The translations under genes were made by a program, and so were the position numbers. From IMG/VR virus record IMGVR_UViG_3300033064_000832, positions 1 through 29,054 of that record: a stretch of 29,054 nt of DNA; one strand, 5' to 3'. A model generated the notes under the pieces. It worked only from the letters and a program-made list of their open reading frames with translations. It ran no database searches and had not been told where the DNA came from. This document shows, piece after piece, positions 6,741-13,915 of this stretch (within the stretch, counting starts at the first letter, position 1; each line of letters opens with the position of its first letter). This DNA is from a virus.

Positions 6741-8974
6741 AGTACGACGAGTTTTTGAATGGTAAGGCGGTCACGGATACACCGACAGGGATAGGCACCG
6801 TGCCGGAGTTGAACCCGATGCTTTTCCCGTTTCAGCACGACATTGTGACGTGGGCGCTTCTGCGTGGCCGGGCGTGTATATTTGCCGATTGTGGACTTGG
6901 GAAAAGTCCGATGCAACTGGAATGGGCAAAGCGCGTCGCGGAACATACGGGCGGGTGCGTGCTCATTGTGGCGCCGCTCGCGGTATCAGCGCAGACCATC
7001 AGGGAGGGCGAGAAGTTCGGGATAGAAGTTGTACGGGCCGGACCGGGTGCGACCGCGCCTATATGCATCACCAACTACGAGCAGCTACACAAGTTCAACC
7101 CGGACGATTACGAAGGGATAGTCCTGGATGAATCGAGCATCCTCAAAAGCTACACAGGAAAATACCGCACGGACTTGATTGAGAATTGGGGCAATGTCCC
7201 CTTCCGGCTGGCATGTACGGCAACACCAGCGCCAAACGACTTCATGGAACTAGGCAACCATGCGGAGTTCGTCGGAGCTATGACCCGCACGGAAATGCTC
7301 TCCATGTTCTTCGTCCATGATGGCGGCGAGACTCAAAAATGGAGGATCAAGGGTCACGCGGAATCCGAGTTCTGGAAGTGGGTATGCTCATGGGCAGTGA
7401 TGATGCGAAAACCGTCAGACCTTGGATACGATGACGGCGCATTCATTCTCCCGGAATTGCGGATGCATGAGATCATTGTTGCGGTTGACGAATGCGACAG
7501 TGCCGACGGATTCCTTTTTCGCATGCCGGCAAGCACATTACAGGAGCGCCAAAAGGAAAGGCGCTTGACTATTCAGAAGCGCGTCGCCGAATGCGCTAAG
7601 ATCATCAACGGCGACACCGAACCATGGCTGATATGGTGCAATCTCAACAATGAATCGAAGGCGCTATGCAAGGCAATCGAAGGCGCCACCGAAGTAGAGG
7701 GATCGCATTCGGTTGAATACAAAGAGGAAATGCTGCTCGGGTTCTCATCCGGCGACGTAAAGCGACTGGTCACGAAACCGAAGATCGCAGGACACGGGAT
7801 GAACTGGCAACATTGCAGCAAGGTCGCATTCGTCGGCCTTTCTGACTCATACGAGCAATTCTATCAGGCGGTCCGCAGGGTATGGCGATTCGGGCAAAAG
7901 AACCCGGTTGATTGCTACATCATAACCGCACGGACAGAGGGGGCGGTGTTGGAGAATATACGACGAAAGGAGCGCGACGCCAATGGTATGGCTGATGAAA
8001 TGGTCAAGCACATGCACGGGTACAACGAGGAAAACATCAAGGGCATTCAACGAGATAGGGCGGTGTATATGACAGACAAACAGACGGGCGAAAACTGGAC
8101 GGCAGAGCTTGGTGATTCATGCGAACTAATCAAGGGAATTGCGACAGACTCAATCGGGTACTCAATATTCTCGCCACCGTTCGCAAGCCTCTACACGTAC
8201 AGCAACAGCAACCGGGACATGGGCAACTGCAAGACGGATGAGGAGTTCATGCAGCACTTCGGGGAGTATCTTGTGCCGGAAATGCTCAGGGTCACAATGC
8301 CGGGCCGCGTGCTGTCGTTTCATTGCATGAATCTACCGGTCAGCAAAGAGCGCGACGGGTTCATTGGCATACGCGACTTCCGAGGCGAACTAATCAGGAT
8401 GTTCTGCGATGCGGGGTGGATCTACCATTCCGAGGTCACGATCTGGAAAGACCCACTGATAGCAGCAACCCGCACAAAGGCGCTCGGACTCATGCACAAG
8501 CAGATATGCAAAGACTCTGCTATGTGCCGACAGGGGATAGCCGACTACCTGGTGACGGTCCGCAAACCCGGCGACAATCCAAAGCCGATTGCGCATCCGG
8601 GCGGGTTAAACGACAAGGACTGCGACCAACGAGCGAACAAGGAAAGCCATGTCAGATGGCGCAACCTCGCATCGCCGGTATGGATGGACATTGACGCGAC
8701 GCGGACCCTGCAATACCGTGGGGCCAAGAGCGCCAAGGACGAACGCCACATATGCCCACTCCAGCTGGACGTGATTGAGCGCGGTCTGGAGTTGTGGAGC
8801 GCGCCCGGAGACTTGGTGTACTCGCCGTTCATGGGGATAGCCAGCGAGGGGTATTGCGCGATCAAGGCGGGCAGATCGTTTATCGGCGGCGAACTCAAAC
8901 CGTCATACTTCGATGTGGCAGTAAAGAATCTGAAACGGGCAGAACGCGAGGCAAAAGAAACGATGCTACTATGA
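6737..8974 (+). CDS. SF2 helicase fused to a beta-class DNA methyltransferase
   Basis: A 745-residue protein in two halves, starting at an ATGA overlap with the helicase gene. Residues 25-400 form a SNF2/DEAD-type SF2 motor: motif I DCGLGKS (51-57), motif II LDESS (130-134), motif III TATPAPND (161-168), and motif VI QAVRRVWRFGQ (about 377-387). Residues about 460-745 form an amino-methyltransferase with motif IV SPPF (479-482) ahead of the AdoMet-binding FMGIASEG (698-705) and the GGELKPSYFDVA segment. This IV-before-I order is beta class. SPPF/SPPY is typical of N4-cytosine enzymes but also occurs in N6-adenine ones. No restriction nuclease domain is fused. Protection of phage DNA or epigenetic control is inferred. 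Confidence 0.85.
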   Translation: MKYDEFLNGKAVTDTPTGIGTVPELNPMLFPFQHDIVTWALLRGRACIFADCGLGKSPMQLEWAKRVAEHTGGCVLIVAPLAVSAQTIREGEKFGIEVVRAGPGATAPICITNYEQLHKFNPDDYEGIVLDESSILKSYTGKYRTDLIENWGNVPFRLACTATPAPNDFMELGNHAEFVGAMTRTEMLSMFFVHDGGETQKWRIKGHAESEFWKWVCSWAVMMRKPSDLGYDDGAFILPELRMHEIIVAVDECDSADGFLFRMPASTLQERQKERRLTIQKRVAECAKIINGDTEPWLIWCNLNNESKALCKAIEGATEVEGSHSVEYKEEMLLGFSSGDVKRLVTKPKIAGHGMNWQHCSKVAFVGLSDSYEQFYQAVRRVWRFGQKNPVDCYIITARTEGAVLENIRRKERDANGMADEMVKHMHGYNEENIKGIQRDRAVYMTDKQTGENWTAELGDSCELIKGIATDSIGYSIFSPPFASLYTYSNSNRDMGNCKTDEEFMQHFGEYLVPEMLRVTMPGRVLSFHCMNLPVSKERDGFIGIRDFRGELIRMFCDAGWIYHSEVTIWKDPLIAATRTKALGLMHKQICKDSAMCRQGIADYLVTVRKPGDNPKPIAHPGGLNDKDCDQRANKESHVRWRNLASPVWMDIDATRTLQYRGAKSAKDERHICPLQLDVIERGLELWSAPGDLVYSPFMGIASEGYCAIKAGRSFIGGELKPSYFDVAVKNLKRAEREAKETMLL

Positions 8975-9009
8975 CAACAATCACATCCACGATCCCGCGC
9001 CTACCATGA
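8971..9009 (+). CDS. 12-codon micro-ORF linking two genes
   Basis: ATG at 8971 overlaps the stop of the methyltransferase gene, and TGA at 9007-9009 overlaps the ATG of the nuclease gene, so both junctions are ATGA. It encodes MTTITSTIPRLP. The nuclease gene itself has no Shine-Dalgarno site, so re-initiation through this frame is a plausible way to translate it. Confidence 0.4.
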   Translation: MTTITSTIPRLP

Positions 9010-9317
9010 AATACAACCCGTCAATCGTCGCCGCATACTTCGAAACTATGGGCATACCCGATCCGTGCTTTGAGTATCGGTTTCACGAAACGCGTAAATG
9101 GCGGTTTGACCTGGCGTGGCCTGATTACAAGCTGGCACTCGAGGTACAGGGCGGCATCTTCACGCGGGGCCGTCACGTCCGAGGCGCGGCGGTCCTCAAG
9201 GAATGGGAGAAACTGAACACGGCGGCAGCGATGGGGTGGCGCGTGATGTACTGCCAGCCGCAGGACCTGTGTATGCACGAAACGGCGGCGATGTTAATTG
9301 CGGGGATGGGGGGATGA
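9006..9317 (+). CDS. Small PD-(D/E)XK endonuclease (VSR/DUF559-like phage protein)
   Basis: A 103-residue single-domain protein. It contains RFHETRKWRFDLAWPDYKLALEVQ-type strands with Asp35 and Glu46-x-Gln48 as the likely metal-binding core of a PD-(D/E)XK nuclease. GIFTRGRHVRG follows, as in the small phage endonucleases related to VSR and DUF559, and then NTAAAMGWRVMYCQPQ. Such proteins are common in phage replication modules and may act as junction or structure-specific nucleases. Here it directly follows the helicase-methyltransferase through a micro-ORF. There is no ribosome binding site of its own, so it probably relies on translational coupling. A restriction-type partnership with the methyltransferase is possible but unproven. 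Confidence 0.8.
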   Translation: MKYNPSIVAAYFETMGIPDPCFEYRFHETRKWRFDLAWPDYKLALEVQGGIFTRGRHVRGAAVLKEWEKLNTAAAMGWRVMYCQPQDLCMHETAAMLIAGMGG

Positions 9318-9318
9318 G

Positions 9319-9624
9319 ATGAATGTTGCATCGGTCACATACGGGTATAGTAATTACCATGATGATGTGTGGGCGTGGTTGAATAGACACGCCGCGTGGT
9401 TCGATGATTACGGCTATGAGATGGCTGACTGCTATAACTATTGGCGAGCGTGGGGATTGCTTGCTCTGGTCGGTTGTAAGGTCGAGTGCTACGGCTACCC
9501 TGACGCGCCACCTCCGTATGATTGCGATTGGGGCGAGGGTGTCACAATCACATTCGACGGGAACGCCGACGAACTGTTGCGGCGACTGGATGGTTTAATG
9601 CCGAACGACGCCACCGCCAAATGA
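9319..9624 (+). CDS. Hypothetical aromatic-rich acidic protein
   Basis: A 101-residue protein. The start at 9319 has GGGGGATGAG immediately upstream, better than the in-frame TTG at 9298. The protein is unusually rich in Tyr and Trp in its first 70 residues (YGYSNYHDDVWAWLNRH, then CYNYWRAWG) and acidic overall. The TITFDGNADELLRRLDGL end looks like a strand-helix. No catalytic motif is evident. Acidic, compact, aromatic-rich early phage proteins are sometimes inhibitors of host enzymes, but nothing here shows that specifically. The stop overlaps the next micro-ORF as ATGA. Confidence 0.65.
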   Translation: MNVASVTYGYSNYHDDVWAWLNRHAAWFDDYGYEMADCYNYWRAWGLLALVGCKVECYGYPDAPPPYDCDWGEGVTITFDGNADELLRRLDGLMPNDATAK

Positions 9625-9639
9625 ACCACCAGCAGCACA
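9620..9639 (+). repeat. 20-bp repeat, copy 1
   Basis: aatgaaccaccagcagcaca, identical to 9951-9970. In both places it spans a stop codon and an overlapping ATG that starts MNHQQH. Confidence 0.85.
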
Positions 9640-9659
9640 ACAAGAAGGGGATGAGATGA
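9621..9659 (+). CDS. 12-codon micro-ORF (MNHQQH type) linking two genes
   Basis: It opens at an ATGA overlap with the upstream stop and closes at an ATGA overlap with the next ATG. It encodes MNHQQHNKKGMR. Its first six residues equal the start of the 55-residue gene at 9952, so it looks like a truncated or reduced paralogue. It has the same length as the 8971-9009 micro-ORF. Confidence 0.4.
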   Translation: MNHQQHNKKGMR

Positions 9660-9955
9660 AGAATCAAATTGTTTTGAATGCGAATGTAATTGAAGCCCTG
9701 TTCGATAAGACCAACTTCGGAGGGGCCGAGCTGACCGACGTGGGGCGGCGCGGATTGATGGTCGATTGCGTCCTAAAACGTGCCGCTGGCTATCACGACG
9801 GCCACACGATCCGCATGATCTGCATCGAGGCTGGATTATTGACCAACGAAGGAAGTCCGCGCAAGTCCGCACTCAGATGGGCGTTTGACCAGATATACAA
9901 GCCGAGTGCGCCGCCGACGCTTGTGCGCCTCCATGCCACCGAAGTGCCACAATGA
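9656..9955 (+). CDS. Hypothetical phage protein
   Basis: A 99-residue protein with a strong GGGGATGAG ribosome binding site. Residues 25-80 (LTDVGRRGLMVDCVLKRAAGYHDGHTIRMICIEAGLL, with the break GNEGSPRKS-like turn after it) have the helix-turn-helix-like pattern of small phage proteins found near replication and packaging genes. The C-terminus (ALRWAFDQIYKP) resembles a winged-helix end. DNA binding is therefore plausible but unproven. It is joined on both sides by ATGA overlaps. Confidence 0.6.
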   Translation: MKNQIVLNANVIEALFDKTNFGGAELTDVGRRGLMVDCVLKRAAGYHDGHTIRMICIEAGLLTNEGSPRKSALRWAFDQIYKPSAPPTLVRLHATEVPQ

Positions 9956-9970
9956 ACCACCAGCAGCACA
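9951..9970 (+). repeat. 20-bp repeat, copy 2
   Basis: Exact copy of the sequence at 9620-9639, here providing the first six codons of the 55-residue gene. Confidence 0.85.
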
Positions 9971-10119
9971 CGAGGCAAGGGATACGCCGTCTAGCCGGTT
10001 GCCCTGTATGCGTGCGATGCGATCACCAGGGGCGGCGGCTCGTGCATGAGGCGTGGGTGCTTGATAAGCGGGTTGTGACTAGGGCAAGGAAACGGGCAAT
10101 GATGGAGGGAGCGAGATGA
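9952..10119 (+). CDS. Small Cys-rich basic protein, probably metal-binding
   Basis: A 55-residue protein, ATG at 9952 inside an ATGA overlap, TGA at 10117-10119 overlapping the next ATG. After MNHQQH and a basic stretch it has CPVCVRCDH (Cys18, Cys21, Cys24, His26), a compact cluster able to bind zinc. RLVHEAWVLDKRVVTRARKR follows, a basic helical tail suited to nucleic acid binding. A 20-base repeat makes its N-terminal codons identical to a micro-ORF upstream. The function is unknown; I would call it a small zinc-binding regulator candidate at most. Confidence 0.55.
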   Translation: MNHQQHTRQGIRRLAGCPVCVRCDHQGRRLVHEAWVLDKRVVTRARKRAMMEGAR

Positions 10120-10319
10120 ACGAATACAGGACAATGTTAACCACACTGGCCGAGAATGTAATGAAGAGGGCTGACATCCAGATGACGCGCGCCGAGCACG
10201 AGATAGCGCAAGGCAACGGCGCAAAGCGTTTCACTATACCAACCTGCAACCGCTATGGGCGAGGGCAAACATACGCAAGAGCGATAAGATACCAGAGCAA
10301 GCGCACCAGACATTGCTAA
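10116..10319 (+). CDS. Hypothetical small basic protein
   Basis: A 67-residue protein with GGAGGGAGCGAG as a strong ribosome binding site and an ATGA overlap with the previous gene. The first 35 residues are helical (MLTTLAENVMKRADIQMTRAEHEIAQ); the rest is basic and probably unstructured (RYGRGQTYARAIRYQSKRTRH). It is the last gene before a short gap and the packaging genes, where some phages carry a small terminase, but neither its length nor its sequence fits that family. The product is unknown. Confidence 0.55.
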   Translation: MNEYRTMLTTLAENVMKRADIQMTRAEHEIAQGNGAKRFTIPTCNRYGRGQTYARAIRYQSKRTRHC

Positions 10320-10408
10320 CCCTGCCCCCCGTTAGGGGCCTTTCCGACGATATCCGCCTCAACACCTATCTCTGCGACATCGCGCAAATATAGATTGATA
10401 GTGACATT

Positions 10409-10930
10409 ATGACACAACGACAAAAGCCAAAGCCGAAACGAAAGCCGACCGACACGATACCGATTGGCGCAATCCATCTCAACGACGGCAAGCACGGACT
10501 CCCAAAGAACCCGCGCTTTATCCGTGACGCCAGGTTCACGGCGCTTGTCGAATCGGTGCGCAACAATCCCGATTTCATGCCGGCGCGTCCGATCATCGTT
10601 GACGAGCGTGACACGATCCTGGGCGGCAACATGCGATACCGGGCGTGTTGCGAACTTGGCATGACCGAGTTACCAGTCGCATGGGTGCAGACCGTGACCG
10701 GGTGGGACGTTGAGAAGAAGCGCCGGTTTATCATCCTCGACAATCGCCCGTTCGGTGAGGACGATATGGATATGCTGGCAAACGAGTGGGACATCGAGGA
10801 GTTGATCGCGGCCGGGTTCAGCGAAGAGGACTTGACCGGCATACTTGACGGCGAGGACATAGGGGCCGAAGATACCGACGACGACCCGGACCGTTGCCCG
10901 ACATGTGGGAACGTAATCAAGAGCGCGTGA
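10409..10930 (+). CDS. ParB/Srx-like domain protein next to the terminase
   Basis: A 173-residue protein. A basic N-terminal tail (QKPKPKRKP) leads into a ParB N-terminal-like domain: IPIGAIHLN, NPRFIRD, LVESVRNNP, IIVDERDTILGGNMRYRACCELGM, with GGNMRYRA (72-79) standing where ParB has its GERRWRA box. The helical part KRRFIILDNRPFGEDDMDMLANEWD is typical of phage ParB-like proteins encoded just before terminase genes. The acidic C-terminus ends with a single CPTCG pair. ParB-like domains bind CTP or act as nucleases in some families; the role here is unknown, possibly genome maturation. No clear Shine-Dalgarno precedes this ATG. The 89-base gap before it has no gene. Confidence 0.78.
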   Translation: MTQRQKPKPKRKPTDTIPIGAIHLNDGKHGLPKNPRFIRDARFTALVESVRNNPDFMPARPIIVDERDTILGGNMRYRACCELGMTELPVAWVQTVTGWDVEKKRRFIILDNRPFGEDDMDMLANEWDIEELIAAGFSEEDLTGILDGEDIGAEDTDDDPDRCPTCGNVIKSA

Positions 10931-10931
10931 T

Positions 10932-12956
10932 ATGCCTAAACTCTCCGCATCAGACAAAGCCGCCGTAAGCAAAAGCGTGAAGCAGGCCCGACTGGTAGAC
11001 GCCTCGCGCAAGATGGCGCGCATGGTTAGGCATGCCGACCCCGACGCGAAAACCAAGGCCGAGCGTGACGACCTCGAAAAGACGCTGACCGGCTGGATCA
11101 CGCACCACGGCGTCGAGGCGTTCAGTTCGCCATTCTGCGACGACCACAACCGATGTATCGCCAAGATTGAGCAGGCCGTCAACGCCGGGGGCATGTTCGC
11201 GCTTGCCATGCCACGCGGTCACGGCAAATCAACGATACTGAAATGGGCAGTCCTGTACTGTCTCTTGACCGGACGGCGCAAGTACGTCGTGGCAGTCGCA
11301 GCAACGGCAGAGTATGCGCAGGCAATCACCGAGTTTTGCCGTCAGCAGATACAGGAATCGGACACACTCCACGCGCACTATCCGCATGTCACGACCTACG
11401 CACGCGCCACAGACGGCAAGGCGATCAAGGCAAAGTTTCAGCTCCGCGCAGACGGCAAGACGAGTGGTATCCAATGGAGCAAGACAACGCTGATACTTCC
11501 CGAAGTGCTTGACCCGAGCGGCAACGGCTACACCAGCAACGGCGCAATCCTTGAGGGTCACGGGCTGACCGGGCATATCCGTGGGCGATGGAAAGACACC
11601 AAGACGGGTAAGACGCTACGGCCTGACCTGGTGCTGCTTGACGACCCACAGAGCCGCGAGTCAGCAGAAAGCCGGGAGCAATGCGACAAACGCGAGCGGA
11701 TAATCAAAGGAGACGTGCTTGGACTGGCGGGGCCGAAGAAGCGCATTGCCGCCGTCATGCCCTGCACCATCGTAAAGCAAGGGGACCTTGCCGCCCGGTT
11801 CCTAGATCACAACAAGCACCCCGAATGGAGCGGCGAGACGTGCAGCCTAATCCGCAAGTGGCCGGATGAGCAAGACGGGCTATGGGTAGACTATGCCGAC
11901 ATTTACAAGGCTCAAGGGATCAAGCCGGCGACGAAGTTCTACCGCGAGAACCGTAAGGCAATGGACGCCGGGTCAGAGGTCTCATGGGAGCACCGCGTCA
12001 GGGATGGCGAGTTGTCGGCAATCCAGACGGCAGAGACGCTACTGATCGACAGCGGCGAACAGTTTTGGGCAGAGTATCAGAACGACCCGCGTGATCCTAT
12101 GTCGGCGTTGAAGCCGTACACCCTCGACCAGCAGATCATCATGTCGCGCACCAACGACTACGCGAAAGCCGAGCGCCCGCCGTGGACATCGCTCGTACTG
12201 GCGTCAACCGACATCAACCCGTCATACGCGCTGTCAACCGTGGTGCTCGCATTCGGCCAGGACCAGAGCGCCGCCGTGCTGTGGTACGGGCTGCACAAGT
12301 GCAACATCAAAGGCAACAACACTCGACCGGGATACGATGCGGAAGTCTACGCCGAACTTGAGAAACACGGCAAGGCGCTGTCGGGCATGCCGGATAGTTG
12401 CCGACCGACTACGTGGGCGATCGACGCAGCCGGGGCGAACTTCGACGCCACGATCCGTTTTGCCGAGCGGTCCGTCCAGTTGTGCAGCATCCAGGCCCAC
12501 GCATACGTCGGCACCGGCTGGAAACAATACAAAGAATATGGCAAGACCTACGTCAAGCAGCAGTTGCGCCGCGAGCAATGCCATATCCGCGCAGACACAA
12601 AGGCCGGCCGAAGCATCAAATGGATACGCTGGCACGCCGACTACTGGCGAGAGGTGTCGCAGCGGGCATGGATAGGCGCCGTCGGCTCACCGGGATCGTG
12701 CAGCCTATACGATGGCACACATACAGAATTTGCCGCGCAAGCATCAGCCGAGGCGATTATCAACACCGGCGTCGGATTGAGCGGCGGTATGGAGTGGAAC
12801 TACCTATCGCAGAACCTTGTCGGCAAACACGACTTCGGCGACGCCATGGCCCAGGGTTACGCGGCGGCAGCATTCGCGGGGATCGGGACGGGCGGCGGGA
12901 AACCGAAGGCGCCACCAAGACGAAAAGCGAGCGGGGTTACTGTTATCCCGATGTGA
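10932..12956 (+). CDS. terL: Terminase large subunit
   Basis: A 674-residue packaging motor. A long N-terminal region (1-90) precedes Walker A MPRGHGKST (93-101), the VVAVAATAEYAQ strand-helix, and Walker B LVLLDDPQS with Asp237-Asp238. The C-terminal RNase H-like nuclease has STDINPS (Asp427), WAIDAAGANFDA and a final HDFGDAMAQGYAAA helix with Asp residues suited to metal binding. The enzyme cuts concatemeric phage DNA and drives it into the prohead through the portal. No typical small terminase is recognised upstream, so the ParB-like or one of the small proteins may fill that place. The basic C-terminus (PPRRKASG) may contact portal or DNA. Confidence 0.9.
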   Translation: MPKLSASDKAAVSKSVKQARLVDASRKMARMVRHADPDAKTKAERDDLEKTLTGWITHHGVEAFSSPFCDDHNRCIAKIEQAVNAGGMFALAMPRGHGKSTILKWAVLYCLLTGRRKYVVAVAATAEYAQAITEFCRQQIQESDTLHAHYPHVTTYARATDGKAIKAKFQLRADGKTSGIQWSKTTLILPEVLDPSGNGYTSNGAILEGHGLTGHIRGRWKDTKTGKTLRPDLVLLDDPQSRESAESREQCDKRERIIKGDVLGLAGPKKRIAAVMPCTIVKQGDLAARFLDHNKHPEWSGETCSLIRKWPDEQDGLWVDYADIYKAQGIKPATKFYRENRKAMDAGSEVSWEHRVRDGELSAIQTAETLLIDSGEQFWAEYQNDPRDPMSALKPYTLDQQIIMSRTNDYAKAERPPWTSLVLASTDINPSYALSTVVLAFGQDQSAAVLWYGLHKCNIKGNNTRPGYDAEVYAELEKHGKALSGMPDSCRPTTWAIDAAGANFDATIRFAERSVQLCSIQAHAYVGTGWKQYKEYGKTYVKQQLRREQCHIRADTKAGRSIKWIRWHADYWREVSQRAWIGAVGSPGSCSLYDGTHTEFAAQASAEAIINTGVGLSGGMEWNYLSQNLVGKHDFGDAMAQGYAAAAFAGIGTGGGKPKAPPRRKASGVTVIPM

Positions 12957-12969
12957 TACAGGGGGAGAA

Positions 12970-13161
12970 ATGAACGCGAAGCGAATACGCAGACAGGTTA
13001 GAAAGACAACGGCGCAAGTGCTACAGAACAACGTGCGCCTGATGTGGGCGAAGCTATGCAAGTTGCACTGGCGCGAACGGGTGCGGTTGGCCGTGATGCT
13101 TGTGCGGGGTGACGCCGATCTTGATCGGGCGGCACGGAAGGGGCGCGACCATGCCGATTGA
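12970..13161 (+). CDS. Small basic phage protein between terminase and glycosyltransferase
   Basis: A 63-residue protein. The ATG at 12970 follows a strong GGGGGAG ribosome binding site; earlier in-frame codons belong to a shadow of the terminase gene. The sequence is helical and basic, with the hydrophobic centre LRLMWAKLCKLHWRERVRLA-like and an RLAVMLVRG helix, which could lie on a membrane surface. Similar short proteins occur in phage packaging modules, without known function. It overlaps the next gene by 11 bases. Confidence 0.55.
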   Translation: MNAKRIRRQVRKTTAQVLQNNVRLMWAKLCKLHWRERVRLAVMLVRGDADLDRAARKGRDHAD

Positions 13162-13915
13162 CCACTACTATAGAACACTTGACGTAACGTGCATCTGTAT
13201 GACCCACGGTCGCCCGTGGCTACTTGCCGAGGCCGTGGAGTCATTCCGGCGTCAACGACTGGACGATCTCACGGCTGAACTGCTCATCCTCAACGATTGT
13301 CCCGAGCAGGAACTGGTCTGCAATGTTCCTGGCGTACTCGTGGTAAACCTGCCGGAATGGATACCCGACTTGAGCCGCAAGACCAACCTGGCGCTACGAC
13401 TGGCACACGGGCGGTACTCGTGCTTGTGGGATGACGACGACATAAGCCTCCCCGACCGCATCACTGACGGCGTGCGGCGCATGGATGGAACGCTGGCGTA
13501 CCGTCCAACGATGTGCTGGTCGTGGGGGTGCGGCGAGATCCGGCACATGGGGCAACCGCTTCTTTGCGCTGGCATGTTCGACACGGCCCACGCAGTAGAA
13601 TCGGGCGGGTGCGTCGAGGGCGAATGGAATGACAAGACGCTATGGGATAAGTTCTGGCCCACGGGCAACGTCGTGCAGTACGCTCCGAAACCTCACGAGG
13701 CGCAGTACATCTATCGGTGGGCGGGGATCGGGTGGCACGAAAGCGGAAGCGGCGAACAGGACGCATCCGTAAGGGCGGCAGCATTCAGAAAGGCGGCGGT
13801 CAACGATGGACGGTTTACGCCGGGGATTGTGGAAGTCGTGTCGGGATGGAATCAGGACTACCCTGGACTGGTGCGGCAGGCAATAGCGCAAGGAAAAGGA
13901 GACGTGAAGAAATGA
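13151..13915 (+). CDS. Family 2-type glycosyltransferase
   Basis: A 254-residue GT-A fold enzyme. It opens with the strand-loop CICMTHGRPWLLAEAVESF (about 14-32), the usual nucleotide-sugar-binding start of GT2 enzymes, then LLILNDC (45-50). The acidic DxD-equivalent is LWDDDDIS with Asp94-97 for metal and sugar-nucleotide binding. The C-terminal half has several Trp and Gly residues and TGNVVQYAPKP. There is no membrane segment, so it acts in the cytoplasm. Donor and acceptor are not deducible. It lies between terminase and portal genes, next to a second glycosyltransferase, which suggests that a virion protein or phage DNA is the acceptor (inference). Confidence 0.82.
   Translation: MPIDHYYRTLDVTCICMTHGRPWLLAEAVESFRRQRLDDLTAELLILNDCPEQELVCNVPGVLVVNLPEWIPDLSRKTNLALRLAHGRYSCLWDDDDISLPDRITDGVRRMDGTLAYRPTMCWSWGCGEIRHMGQPLLCAGMFDTAHAVESGGCVEGEWNDKTLWDKFWPTGNVVQYAPKPHEAQYIYRWAGIGWHESGSGEQDASVRAAAFRKAAVNDGRFTPGIVEVVSGWNQDYPGLVRQAIAQGKGDVKK

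Noticed and set aside
6737-9317. A complete restriction-modification system
   Set aside because: The small nuclease belongs to a type that is common alone in phages, and the fusion protein contains no nuclease domain. I keep the pairing only as a finding to test.
10326-10344. Terminator-like cccc-gtta-gggg near the start of the packaging genes
   Set aside because: The stem has only four pairs and no proper T-run follows.
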